64,000 bases of DNA, from NCBI GenBank assembly GCA_943736015.1, contig OX031059.1:57361159-57425158 (forward strand), in the 5' to 3' direction. The stretch comes from Tridacna crocea. Taxonomy: Eukaryota > Mollusca > Bivalvia > Cardiida > Cardiidae. The notes below the pieces were generated by a model that was not told the origin of the DNA, made no database searches, and saw only the letters and a list, made by a program, of their open reading frames with translations. Positions 20,792-31,124 of this stretch are shown here, piece by piece (position 1 is the stretch's first letter; the number at the start of each line of letters is the position of its first letter). The position numbers and the translations under genes were made by a program.

Positions 20792-21020
20792 TTAACTCAT
20801 TACCAAACAACAAAAGTTTAGGTTTGTCCAAATCGAAAGCATTTGCAGACGACAAAATACAAGTGACTGAAAATTTGAAATTTGTTTTGTGAAGGGTAGA
20901 AAACATTGTGGGAAAAGGAGAAAATGCTGGTTACCAGCATTTTCTCCTTTTCCCATATTGTTTTCTAAAGGCTTCTCTCTCAGGGGCGTCAAAAGTAGGG
21001 ATTGTGTGGTAATGGGTCAA
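20792..21020 (-). mobile_element. palTTAA MITE, class A
   Basis: TTAACTCATTACCAAACAAC left and GTGTGGTAATGGGTCAA right. Core centred at 20932, nearly perfect except near the right base (CCATATTG). Confidence 0.88.
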
Positions 21021-21154
21021 GACAAAGAAAAGAACAATAGTCATGAAAATGACATCAAAAACTATTCAAAAAGCAGAATGTTTTTGCTATATGATATTTT
21101 CACACAAATCTGTTAAATAGCCGCTTTAAACACATGACAAGTCAGACTGTTTTA

Positions 21155-21413
21155 TTAACCCTCTTCATGCTGATCCCGGAATATTCCTATTTTGTATAGA
21201 GCTTTGGCAGTCAATATATACTAAGATCAGCCTGCACAAATATGCAGTCTGATCTTAGTCTGTATTACCTGCTTTTGAAATTCGTTATCCTGGCTAAAAA
21301 TTGGTATAAATGTGGCAAACAAGTCTTTTAATTTGAATATAATTGAGAAATGTTTTTTTTTAATTCATTCAGGTTAAGACTTGTAAGAAAAATGGCATTT
21401 CTTGGAAGGTTAA
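21155..21413 (+). mobile_element. Family-D TTAA repeat
   Basis: TTAACCCTCTTCATGCTGAT left; TTAA again at 21410-21413. The centre AGATCAGCCTGCACAAATAT then GCAGTCTGATCTT is a semi-palindrome. Confidence 0.6.
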
Positions 21414-21423
21414 TATAATAATA

Positions 21424-21465
21424 GATTAGTGAAAACTCCGTGGGAAAAGAAGAAATTGCTCATGA
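21424..21465 (+). mobile_element. palTTAA class-B half core
   Basis: GTGAAAACTCCGTGGGAAAA then GAAGAAATTGCTCATGACG: one arm without its partner. Confidence 0.5.
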
Positions 21466-21535
21466 CGACAACTCTTATGACGCCAAGGCTATGACAAAAC
21501 GTCGGGTTTTCTACGAAAACAGCTGAGCTTACTGA

Positions 21536-21715
21536 TCACTTCTTCAATAATCGGCTTGCTTTGCCACACTTTGCATTGATAATTTCCGTAAATGCTTTTT
21601 CTGTCAGGCAAGGCTCACCACTACTGTTTTTAAATTTATTGAGAACAAATTCTTTTATGGCTGATAGTACAGTTGATGATAGTGCTCTTGATTCTTCTTT
21701 GGTTGTTTCACATGT
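21536..21715 (-). other. Short minus-strand frame, possible terminal exon or gene relic
   Basis: An open stretch of about 60 codons closed by TGA at 21536-21538 and limited upstream by TAA. It contains AIKEFVLNKFKNSSGEP and TEKAFTEIINAKCGKASRLL, a composition more protein-like than neighbouring frames. It has no ATG and no clear acceptor site. No family was recognised. Confidence 0.2.
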
Positions 21716-21739
21716 ATGTTATTTTCACCTCGCATTATT

Positions 21740-21815
21740 GTTTACTAAGTAAGTGCGCCCAATATGACCTAAGTTGTCGATGGGCCATAAAACACTATTT
21801 ATTCATTCATTGATT
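21740..21815 (+). mobile_element. SINE 3'-tail fragment
   Basis: CCTAAGTTGTCGATGGGCCA then TAAAACACTATTTATTCATT with an ATTC repeat looks like a SINE tail without its tRNA head. To its right, 21816-22122 contains a 65-codon frame of unknown meaning. Confidence 0.4.
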
Positions 21816-22122
21816 CTTCTTTGGCGTTGTGAGTCTTTCTTTGTCCTTTTGCTTTACCATGTGCCAGTTTTTTGGGTGTAAGTACTGTGGACAAAAAGGC
21901 AAATGTCAACTTTCTTGGGTTGTCCCCTATGATCGCATTGCTGCTGATAACTTTCCTGGTGCAATGTACACTTCAAAACCAGGACTCAACAAGGTTTTTC
22001 TCTGTCCATTGGCCTGTAGAAAGTAACATAAAATTATGATGTTATTTAAACTAAGTTTATGTATCAACAGTATTTCCATCAAACCATCCCAAGAGCCCAA
22101 TTATTCATGTTCCCTTGTTTCT

Positions 22123-22240
22123 TTATCCCTTTACCAGCCTGTAATAGATAACTTTAGAAAACATTGGGGGACAGGAGAAATTGCTCATGACTGATAACCA
22201 TCATTTTCTAAATTAACCAATATTTCGTTATGTATGTACA
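22123..22240 (+). mobile_element. palTTAA MITE, decayed
   Basis: TTTATCCCTTTACCAGCCTG, then GAAAACATTGGGGGACAGGA and GAGAAATTGCTCATGACTGA. The right half is lost. Confidence 0.5.
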
Positions 22241-22289
22241 TGTTGAGTACCTAAAATAATATAAAATAGTAACATGATTTTCTACTTTT

Positions 22290-22479
22290 TACATGTAAGT
22301 CTTTAGAAAACAATGTGGGTAAAGGAGAAAATGCTGGTAACCAGCATTTTCTCCTTTTCCCACAATGTTTTCTACCCTTCACAATACAAAATTAAAATTT
22401 TCAGTCACTTTTATTTTGTTTTCTGCAAATGCTTTCAATTTGGACAAAGTTAAAATATTGTCATTTGGGAATGAGTTAA
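22290..22479 (+). mobile_element. palTTAA MITE, class A, left end lost
   Basis: Near-perfect core centred at 22339 and full right flank ending TTGGGAATGAGTTAA. The left terminal part is not recognisable. Confidence 0.78.
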
Positions 22480-22587
22480 CTGACCAGTCCACATCAAAAG
22501 TTGCTAAATACAGATTAGACTCTAAATCAATCTTTACATCAACACAAACAAATAATCCTCTATGTAATACACAAGAGCTCCTTAACC

Positions 22588-22831
22588 TTAACCCATTCCC
22601 ATACAATCTTGCTATATTACATCCCTCAAGAAAAAAGCTTTGGAAAGCATTGTGGAAAATGAAGTAATTGCTTGTTACAAGCAATTTCTTCATCATGATT
22701 TATCCAAAATGTTTTCTACCCCAAATGATAAACATTTTTAAAATTTCATGAACTATAAATGTCGTCTGCAACTTTATTGATTTTGGACAAGTTTAGAATT
22801 TTGTTGTCTGGTTTCTCTGGTAATAGGTTAA
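22588..22831 (+). mobile_element. palTTAA MITE, class B variant
   Basis: TTAACCCATTCCCATACAAT left and CTCTGGTAATAGGTTAA right. The core tip ATTGCTTGTTACAAGCAATT stays paired although it differs from class B. An insertion separates GAAG from its flank on the right. The next stretch, 22832-23309, shows nothing. Confidence 0.75.
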
Positions 22832-23309
22832 AGCAGGGCATCCCATGGCAATAAAAGCAATGAGCTATGCCTTGAAAGATAGACAAACTTAAATCAACAT
22901 TTTTACCTTGTGTCCTTAAACTGAAAACCTTAAAATCAATAGCATTTGTCCTACCAAGGGCTACCTACATGCAAAATTTGAACAAGATTGGCTGAAAAAT
23001 GTGTCCTGTATAGAGGCCACAAGTCAAGAGTGACAAATGGAGCTACCCATGTAAACACGGTTGGACACATGAACAACCCATACTATAACTCCCCACAACA
23101 GGGATTGTAAGATAAATTTCCCAAGTCTTTAATAAGATTTGGGACACCTAAAATAAATCACTAACCTTTTTCTTTCTGACTTTTCACTGATGCAAAGGTG
23201 TATTTTGGTGGCAGCTTTGATTGTGTCATAAGGTATTTCTTATCAGCTGAAAGTGAAAATTTTAATATTAGCGAGAATTTTACTATCTTAGACGTCAAAA
23301 ATTTTTCAA

Positions 23310-23525
23310 AAAAAAAAACCCACAAATTTTAGATGGTCCCAAATATAAAGCATCTGCAGATGACACTTTTGCATCAAAAAGATGAGCTGTAGTGCTCTGA
23401 AAAGGTAGAAAACATTGTAGTAAAAGGAAAAAAATACTCATACTGGGTAATTTCTACTTATCCACAATGTTTTCATGCTACCTTGCAAAGTCATAGAAAC
23501 ACAGGACTATGTGATTGAGGGTTTA
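23310..23525 (-). mobile_element. palTTAA MITE, decayed
   Basis: CACAAATTTTAGATGGTCCC, then GTAGAAAACATTGTAGTAAA and TCCACAATGTTTTCATGC flank a core no longer symmetrical (ACTCATACTGGGT). Confidence 0.5.
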
Positions 23526-23814
23526 CATTATGCCTGCATTTGGCAAATATCACTTGAGCCACAAAACAAAAGGGTAATAAAATGTCAACTGTGCCTGAGT
23601 TTAAGATATCCAAAGAAGTACACAGAATCCAAGCTGGTCTAAAATTCATTCCAACATGTTACAAAGGTCAATAATCACTTGTGTCCTTGTGTCATTTTGT
23701 CTTCTGTAAAAGCCAGTTGCTTTGAAAGTACCGATAGTAGAAAGCAAGGAAGCACATTTTATACAGTGTTTCATCTAGGCTGTGGCATTACAGGAATCCG
23801 ACAATATATTGGTT

Positions 23815-23997
23815 TTGATTGCTTGTTTGTATGGGGTTTAACGCCGCTTTTAAAAGTATTTCAGTCATATCACGGCAAGGTTCACTTATTAATGTACTTT
23901 CTGGGTGTCACTAGTACAAGGCTGGGGCTCATGTCTTGCCCAAGGACACACCCATGTGGTAAGCGGTGCGAGCGGGATTTGAACCCGTGCGAGCAGG
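23815..23997 (-). mobile_element. SINE-3-like element, tRNA-headed
   Basis: GTATGGGGTTTAACGCCGC and GTATTTCAGTCATATCACGG form the tail side. At the right, the minus strand reads CACGGGTTCAAATCCCGCTC, a strong B-box, and CGCTTACCACATGGGTGTG. It abuts a MITE lacking its left end. Confidence 0.6.
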
Positions 23998-24124
23998 GTA
24001 GAAGACACTGTGGGAAAAGGAGAAAATGCTGGTTACCAGCACTTTCTCCTTTAGCCATATTGTTTTCAAAAGGCTTCTTTCTCAGGGACATCAAAAGTAG
24101 GGATTGTGTGGTATAATGGGTCAA
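23998..24124 (-). mobile_element. palTTAA MITE, left part missing
   Basis: Starts abruptly at GGTAGAAGACACTGTGGG. Core centred at 24034; right end GTGTGGTATAATGGGTCAA. Confidence 0.75.
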
Positions 24125-24245
24125 TGAAAATCTAGAGCATTTAATTTTTTTCAAATAATCCTTCATTTGTAACATCAGTTCTAAAGATAAATATCAAATT
24201 ATCATCAGTGGGCGACCAAACTGTCAAAATCAATACTTTTGACAA

Positions 24246-25817
24246 AACTAGAAGGCCCTGAAGGGCCTGAATATGCTCTACTGGCAGAGAGTTTGCTTTT
24301 AAATAAAGCATACATAGGAATTCATTACGCAAATAGACAAAAAAAAAATGACATTTTCAACTCAAAATGGCTATGTTTCCATTACTGTTGGTTGAATTTT
24401 TTCAAACTCAACAGGGTTAAAAAGCTATTGATGGGATAAACAGGCTGAAAAATTCATAAAATCTGATCACAAATAAATACTTTATCATGTAAACAGGCAA
24501 TGAAATTGTTCAATTTGAAAAGACTACTTTTCCCATACTGTTTCTCAGATTTTTTCAAAATCGATAGGGTTAAAGCTATTGATGAGATAAACAAACTGTG
24601 CAAGTTTCACAGAAATCTGACCAAAAATGAAGAATTTATCATGTAAACAAATGAAAGTTTCGAACTTGAAATGGCTACTTTTCCAATACTCTTTGTTGGA
24701 ATTTTTTTTCAAAATCAACAGGGTTGAAGCTATTGATAAGATAAACAAACTCTGCAAGTTGGAAATCTGACCTAAAATGAAGACTTTATTGCGTAAACAA
24801 GAATTGGAAATTTTAAACTTGAAATGGCTACTTTTCCCATACTGTTTGTCGGATTTTTTTCAAAATCAATAGGGTAAAAGTTATTGATGAGATAAACAAA
24901 CTGTGCAAGTTTCACGAAAATCTGACAACAAATGAAGACTTTATCGCGTAAACAATAATTGGAATTTTTCAACTTGAAATGGCTACTTTTCCCATACTGT
25001 TTGTTGGATTTTTCTAAAAATTAATAGGGTTGAAGCTTTTAATGAGATAAACAAATTCTGCAAGTTTCAGGAAAATCTGATGTAAAATGAAGACTTTATT
25101 GCGTAAACAAGAAATGTAAATTTTAAACTTGAAATGGCTACTTTTCCCATACAGTTTGTCAGATTTTTTTTTCAAAATCGATAGGGTTAAAGTTCTTGAT
25201 AAGATAAACAAACTCTGCAAGTTTCATGAAAATTTGACGACAAATGAAAACTATCGCATAAACAAGAAATGAAAGTTTTGAACTTGAAACGGCTACTTTT
25301 CCAATACTCTTTGTTGGAATTTTTTTCAAAATCAGTAAGGTTGAAGCTATTGATAAGATAAACAAACTCTGCAAGTTTCAGGAAAATCTGACCTAAAATG
25401 AAGACTTTATTGCGTAAACAAGAAATGTAAATTTGAAACTTGAAATAGCTACTTTTCCCATACTGTTTGTCAGATTTTTTTTTTTTTCAAAATCGATAGG
25501 GTAAAAGTTACTGATGAGATAAACAAACTGTGCAAGTTTCATGAAAATTTTGACGACAAATGAAGACTTTATCGCGTAAACAAGAATTGGAAATTTTTCA
25601 ACTTGAAATGGCTACTTTTCCCATGTTGTTTGTTGGATTTTTGTCAAAATCAATAGGGTTGAAGCTATTGATGAAATAAACAAACTGTGCAAGTTTCACA
25701 AAAATCTGACGTAAAATGAAGACTTTATTGCGTAAACAAGAAAAAGACTAACAGACGGACGGACGACGGAAACACCGCCATGACATGAGCTCTGCTGGCT
25801 TTCAGCCAGTAGAGCTA
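24246..25817 (-). mobile_element. HINE-B (Helentron-type), about eight 155-bp units
   Basis: Read on the minus strand it begins TAGCTCTACTGGCTG, runs through a short (CCGT)n stretch, then a tandem array and a 3' hairpin GGCCCTTCAGGGCC near 24252-24268. The GATNAGATAAACAAAC marker falls at 24581, 24735, 24886, 25041, 25198, 25352, 25513 and 25670 (151-161 apart). The sub-terminal inverted repeat is AGCTCTACTGGC / GCCAGTAGAGC. It codes for nothing. It lies inside the 12.2-kb insertion. Confidence 0.88.
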
Positions 25818-26682
25818 AAAATATTTTAAAAATATTCAAAACTGTTTTCTTCTATTTTCAAAATAATTTATGTGCAAACCATAAAGAACAATAGCTGGTG
25901 AGGAGTGGTACTTGGCGAGTATTGGTTGCCAGCTAGTAACGGCATTCATTGGAAGTGGGTGGGGTACAGTACACCTTCGTGTTATTCGAATAATTATGGT
26001 CTCACTTTTTTGAGGAACATTAGTTTGTAAAGTATTTCAGGATGATTAACAAGTCCTTACGAATATGCATACTTTACTTACAAGGCCATATCAATGTGTG
26101 TGTGTTTTTTATTTATTTTTGGAAATCGCTAAACTTACAGTGGATTTCGCTGATGACTGCTTCGTATTTTCTTTTGTCATGAAAATTGCCTCGATTAAAT
26201 CTTCTTCTCTGTATTCTGTAACTGGTAGCTTCGGTGAAATGACATCGCTTGGCTTTATATTATGCTCAGATACCTAGATCTATCTTCCCTCTGTACGAGA
26301 AAATGCGTCGAATCTTCCATCCTCTGAAATTTCAAATCCGCGCCGCTTCGCCAACGAATACATGTGGTCGCAAATCTCGCGAGAACTTAGGAAATCTGGG
26401 CATTCCATTGACCGGTACCATATCCGATTGTACCAGTCATAACGGCAAATATAGTTGTACGGGAACAGTCGGGAGGTAAATCAGTCTACGGGAAGTGAAA
26501 GTAAATGAAAGTGAAAGTAAATAAGTTCTCTGCTACCTTACCAAATGACGAGTGAATATTATTTCGGATGAAACCCATTCGGATTTTCTGTCACGTTGCA
26601 TTAGAACTTTTTAGTAACACTTTATTTTTTAAAAGAATGCCAGCGAACTATTGTCACGGCTGTATGTCGCTTTTTAGTTAAA
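25818..26682. other. Low-repeat, CpG-richer stretch
   Basis: No repeat family was recognised. The part from 26280 to 26480 is noticeably richer in CG and carries TCTCGCGAGA at 26375-26384, a palindrome known from CpG-island promoters of animals. The 76-codon plus-strand frame here has no recognisable domain. It may be a promoter or first-exon relic carried by the 12.2-kb insertion. Confidence 0.25.
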
Positions 26683-26775
26683 TCGTACCCAAGTAAACTC
26701 GTACCTTAATCAACTCATAATAATTTTGGTTAACTCGTACCCAAGTTAATTCGTACACAAGTCAACTCGAATCAA
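26683..26775. repeat. Short degenerate tandem repeat
   Basis: Variants of AACTCGTACCCAAGT recur about five times with steps of roughly 16-35 bases. Confidence 0.6.
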
Positions 26776-26899
26776 ATTATTAATGGTTATTGTCTATCAG
26801 TGTATAAATATGACTGGACAGAAAGGGTTAAATTAATGTTTCTTTGGTATTACAATTAATATTGTTTTTTGAAACAATTTGAGCTACAAAAACAAGGCA

Positions 26900-27450
26900 T
26901 TAAATTGACTGGTAATGGGAGAAGATAGACTTTGTTCTGATTCATACACTCTTATAAGTAGATCTTTGTCAAAGAATTTTGATACAATGAAAAACATGGT
27001 TTTTATGAGTGGAGCTTGTTTCCATATATTGTATAAACTTTTAAAATCTTCCTCTCTAAAATTGCTTGATGTGTTTTCACAGGGTTGATCCTTTTATCAG
27101 ATTCCTTCAAAGAATTTCGATTGGATAAAAAATATTGCTTTTAATAGGGGAACTAATTTCCTTAGAAACTGCATGATGGGTTTCAACCGAATTTCAATAG
27201 AATAATCCTTGGATGAATTTTTATCAGATTCTTTCAAGAAATTTTGATCGGATGAAAACTGGACAGAGCTTATTTTCACGTATGGCAAAAAACTTTGAAA
27301 TTATTCTACTCAGGAACAGCTGAATGGATTTTCACCACATTTCACAAGATTGATTCTTGGTTGATCCTTTGTAAGTTCCTTCAAAGAGTTTTGATCAGAT
27401 GACAAGCATGGCTTTTATGGGTTCATATTATGGTATTAAGTGAAAACTTT
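26900..27450. repeat. Degenerate ~150-bp tandem array, HINE-like
   Basis: GATCCTTTTATCAGATTCCT, GAATTTTTATCAGATTCTTT and GATCCTTTGTAAGTTCCTTC each precede CAAAGAATTTCGAT-like words and a GATGAAAA..GG..TT word. The spacing and composition recall the HINE arrays, but no ends are left. Confidence 0.5.
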
Positions 27451-27507
27451 AGTAATGAGTAATCTATATTAAAGACCGTGATCTGTTTAATTTGATTTGA
27501 TTGATTT

Positions 27508-27701
27508 AATTTAAGCACACATGCTAAAGGCCAATAAGAGTGTGTGCGTTTGCATGCATGTGCACGCTTGAAAAAAACTAAATGGGGCTAGATGAATTAA
27601 GTGCACAGTTATTTGCCTTTAAGATCGCTGCTGCGTGCTTGTTTCTAATAATCAAGTGCACACACACGCTCTTATTGGCCTTAAGCATGTGTGCTTAAAT
27701 T
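27508..27701. repeat. Foldback with 33-bp inverted arms
   Basis: AATTTAAGCACACATGCTAA at 27508 and its inverted partner ending at 27701 pair over 33 bases with one difference; further GTGTGTGC words extend the stem. It lies just inside the right end of the 12.2-kb insertion. It may be part of that end or a separate MITE; no target duplication could be settled. Confidence 0.65.
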
Positions 27702-27808
27702 GGTTGCGTGCTCGCGCGAAGTAACATTAACAGTATTGCGAAGTAAATAAGATCGCTTTGGCTATTGTGTGCTTATCGTAAGCTCGTGGCGAGCTCGTGG
27801 CGAAGTTG

Positions 27809-27823
27809 CATTTTGGTTTGGGG
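27809..27823 (-). repeat. Right terminal inverted repeat of 12.2-kb insertion
   Basis: CATTTTGGTTTGGGG, directly followed by the resumed HINE-C sequence CCCCAGC. Confidence 0.75.
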
Positions 27824-28243
27824 CCCCAGCTTTACAACTTTGGGTAAGACAGGCGTATCTTGCGACAATTTGCCGCTCTTGTTAAAATTTAGTTGAAAAT
27901 GAGAAAGTGTTGGACCAGAATTTTCCTCTTTTCCCCTTTTCAAACCTAGCTAGGACTCATTTTATCATTTGGGCCACATTGTCTTCAAATGCTTTCAACT
28001 TTGATGAGGCTATGACTTGGTAGCTATGACTGTTGTTTAATAAAATGTTAAGGGTTAAAATACATCTGATGTCAGATTGCATTCTGACTGTCTGCCTCCA
28101 GTGTAAAAGCAACTCAGTGTTTCTGTCTTCATTTTTTGCAGGTTTTTTTTGTCTATGCTGTACTGTGCATTTCTAGGATTATAATACTTTGTAGGTGGGA
28201 TGTACAATGAGATGGGTTCTGGAATCTGGAATAAAACATTTCT

Positions 28244-28475
28244 TTAAACTCTTTACCTAACAATCCCGGGTTTTCATGACTCCAAGAAAGAAGCTTTTAG
28301 GAAAATATTGTTGGGAAAAGGAGAAAATGCTGGTAAACAGCATTTTCTCCTATTCCCACAATGGTTTCTACCCTTCCCAAAACAAAGTTCAATTTTTGAG
28401 TCGCTTTAATTTTGTTGTCTGCTAATGCTTTTAATTTGGACCAGCCTAAAATTTTGTTGTCTGGTAAAGAGTTAA
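28244..28475 (+). mobile_element. palTTAA MITE, class A
   Basis: TTAAACTCTTTACCTAACAA left and CTGGTAAAGAGTTAA right. The core is near perfect with one tip change (GGTAAACAGC). Confidence 0.85.
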
Positions 28476-29218
28476 GCTGGCAACTAATGCTTAATTAATG
28501 GAATTGCCACTAATTTGACTTGTAAAGCCTACTTAGGTTAGCATTAACGTCATCAAAAATGTTGATTTACTGAAAAGGGGAGGTGAATAGAGTTGCATGC
28601 CTGTGCTCCTTAGAAACAGACTATAAATAAAAGGTATGGATTTCATACACAGATCAGCAAGTTATGACATTGTTATATAGCTCTGCTTGTAGCATTTTGT
28701 TCGTCATTCTTCAGTTTATTTCTGGCATTCAAATTCCACCAGACAACAAAATTTAGACAAGTCCATTTTGAAAGTATAAATTTTTGCAGATGACAATTTA
28801 TTTGATTGATTGCACTTTTCTGGAGAAAAACAATGGAGAAAATACTGGTCACTGTAATAGAGGAAATTTTTTGTAGCCAATTATCAAGAGCACTAATGCT
28901 GGCCTGTTTAGCATGCCTCTTGCATTACAAATCACTCCCTTGGGTTGTCTGTATTTGCATAATTCATAGCTTCTGCTCCATATTTCCATTAAGCAATTAA
29001 GTCCAATCAGGTTTAAAACTCGTTTTTTTCTCAAAATGTTAATCATATTAAAGAATGTTGGTGTTATTTTGCAGTTCAGTAAGATTTGGTGGAATCCAGG
29101 GCTTTGGAAAAATAATGATTCAGCATATTCTCCCTAGCCAATAGATAATGCCTTGCTCTCAAATTTGGTCAAAAACTGTCAGACAGAAATTATCTAAATG
29201 TTTTCCTCACAAGCTGTA
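28476..29218. other. Mostly unassigned; one MITE remnant
   Basis: A decayed minus-orientation MITE lies at about 28728-28860 (CCACCAGACAACAAAATTTA, then GGAGAAAATACTGGTCACTG). The rest holds no recognisable feature. Confidence 0.35.
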
Positions 29219-29400
29219 AATTATTTACCTGGTGAAAAAGTTTAAGAATGATCCAAAATCGAAGCACTGACTCTTAGATAGTGTACAAAACCAAAAAAAT
29301 GCAAGTTATCAACCAGTAATGTTGCCTTTTCCCAAAATGATTTCAAAAGCCTTCTTTCTAATTATCTTATGAAAATAATGGAATGTTTGGTAGAAAGTTT
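29219..29400 (-). mobile_element. palTTAA MITE, decayed
   Basis: TTATTTACCTGGTGAAAAAG, GATCCAAAATCGAAGCACTG and CCTTTTCCCAAAATGATTTC are consecutive family words. The core is not symmetrical and the right end is GTTTGGTAGAAAG. Confidence 0.45.
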
Positions 29401-29481
29401 CCATAATTTTCCTCATTTGAGGGCACATTGATAATATAATATGGCTTCTTCCAATGTTGCATCAGGTAATAGGCCTGTTTT

Positions 29482-29935
29482 TAGCTCATCTGAACATGCT
29501 CAGGGGGAGATTTTAGGATCAGCTTGTATCCATCCTGCCAACGTCTGTTGTCAACTATGCTGAACATCTTTTCCTCCCAAACCACTTGGCCAATTTGGAC
29601 CAAACTTGGCTGGAAAGTTCCTGGGGAGTTTTTATTTATTTAAAGTTATTCACAGAATTTGATTTGATAAAAAAAAAAAACTCCAGTGGCCATGGCAACC
29701 AACTGGAATTTTCTTTGTAAGAAATACCTTAAGTCTTCTTCTCTTAAACTGCAGGTCAGATTTTGAAATAATTTCACAGAAATGTTTCTTGGGTGACCTT
29801 TCCAAAAGCCCATTAAAAAACATGGATGTGATGAGGGCGGCTTTTTGCACTGGACTTAAGAAATTGTTTCAAATCTTTCTTCTCTTAAACCACTCCTCAG
29901 ATTTTGAAATCCCTTTTTCGGCTTGGCTTATTGAA
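29482..29935 (+). mobile_element. HINE-A, 3' part missing
   Basis: TAGCTCATCTGAACATGCTC at the 5' end, then two or so units with the GACCAAACTTGGC and CTTGGGTGACC words shared with the larger copy at 30098. No terminal hairpin. It is followed directly by the right part of a MITE. Confidence 0.65.
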
Positions 29936-30034
29936 AAAAAACAAAAAAAAACAGTATTTTCTCCTTTTTCCATGATGTTTTAAAAGGATTTCATTTCAGG
30001 GTCATTAAAACTCAGGATAGTGTGGTAAAGGGTT
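29936..30034 (-). mobile_element. palTTAA MITE, right part only
   Basis: CAGTATTTTCTCCTTTTTCC, then GTTTTAAAAGGATTTCATTT and GTGTGGTAAAGGGTTA. The left half is absent, probably replaced by the truncated HINE-A to its left. Confidence 0.55.
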
Positions 30035-31124
30035 ATCAACTTGAGGAAGAGGACTTCTGACAGCATTGTATGAAACATCACTGGTCACCACCATTTTTAG
30101 CTCACCTGAGCAGAATGTGCTCAAGGGGAGCTTTTAGGGTCTTTAGGTGTCCGTCGTGAGTCATCCGTCGTGCGTCATGCATCGTCAACAATTCTTTAAA
30201 CATCAACTCCTCCTAAACCGCTGGGCCAATTTGGACCAAACTTGGCAGGAATGTTCCTTGGGAGGTCCTCTTTTAAAATTGTTCACAGAATTTGATTCCG
30301 TCAAAAACTCTGGTTGCCATGGCAACGAAATGGAATTTTTTTAGCAAATTCTTTAAAAATCTTCTCCTCTGAAACCGCTGGTCGGATTTTGAAATAATTT
30401 CACAGATATGTTCCTTGGGTGACCCTTTTCAAAAATGTGAAATTTTTATCCGTCAAAAATTGTGGCTCTGGTGAATGGGGGCTACTTGCACTATACAGAA
30501 ATCAAGGAATTCTTTGAAAATCTTCTCCTCTGAAACCGCTGGTTGGATTTTGAAATCATTTCACAGATATGTTCCTTGGGTGACCCTTTTTCAAAAATTG
30601 TTCGTGAAATTTTGATCCATCAAAAAATGTGGCTCTGGTGAATGGGGGCTACATGCACTATACGGAAATGAAGGAATTCTTAAAAAATCTTCTTCTCTGA
30701 AACTGCTGGTCAGATTTTGAAATAATTTCACAGAATTGTTCCTTGGGTGACCCTTTTCAAAAATTGTTTGTGAAATCTTGATCTGTCAAGAAACATGGTT
30801 CTGGTGACTGGGGGCTACTTGCACTATAGGGAAATGAGGAAATTCTTAAAAAATTTTCTTCTCTGAAACCGCTGGTCAGATTTTGAAATAATTTCTCAGG
30901 GATATTCCTTGGGTGACCCTTCTCAAAAATTTTTCACAAAATTTTGATCCGTAAAGAAACATGGCTCTGGTGAATGGGGGCTACTTGCACTATAGGGAAA
31001 TGAAACGGTTGGACAGATTTTGAAATGATTTCACTGAGATGATCCTTGGGTGACCCTTTTCAAAAACTGTTCACAAAATTTTGATCCGTCAAGAAACATG
31101 GCTCTGGTGAATAGGGGCTACTAA

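Larger units (their letters stand above)
15592..27823. mobile_element. 12.2-kb insertion with 15-bp inverted ends
   Basis: Begins CCCCAAACCAAAATG and ends CATTTTGGTTTGGGG, a perfect 15-base inverted repeat located exactly where HINE-C is interrupted. Joining the outer flanks restores the uninterrupted HINE-C sequence with no extra base, so there is no target duplication under this boundary choice. Both ends carry GCGAAGTAACA and GCGAGCTCG words. It holds a piggyBac element, MITEs, a SINE and a HINE-B, all apparently later insertions. No transposase of its own was recognised, so the superfamily is unknown. Confidence 0.6.
15039..27883 (+). mobile_element. HINE-C (Helentron-type), split into two parts
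   Basis: 5' end TATACGCCCGTCGAAGATGG, then about 3.5 units of a 155-base repeat (markers at 15115, 15270, 15424 and 15583), stopping at GGTGCATG. The 3' end resumes at 27824 as CCCCAGCTTTACAACTTTGG, then GACAGGCGTATC and GCCGCTCTTGTT. The intact copy at 46389-47820 runs through this junction without a break. The ATACGCCCGTC and GACAGGCGTAT words are the sub-terminal inverted repeats. A family of this type is moved by a Helentron replication protein not present here. Confidence 0.85.
14985..28058 (+). mobile_element. palTTAA MITE split by HINE-C and its cargo
   Basis: The left flank (TACTACTTGATCCGAACTCA, then GAGGAAGAATGCTTTT) ends at about 15038 where HINE-C begins. A matching right part with damaged core and flank (CTTCAAATGCTTTCAACTTT, then AATGTTAAGGGTTAA) runs from 27884 to 28058. 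This is the outermost and oldest layer of the nest, inferred from alignment by eye to intact copies. Confidence 0.45.

Noticed and set aside
24246-25817. Tandem ~155-bp units resembling a CRISPR or satellite locus
   Set aside because: Units are too long, have no spacer structure, and sit between HINE termini; the same holds for 39421-40989, 46389-47820 and 62492-64000.
26249-26479. 76-codon plus-strand frame in the CG-rich block
   Set aside because: No recognisable domain, and an in-frame stop soon follows; kept only as a note on the block.
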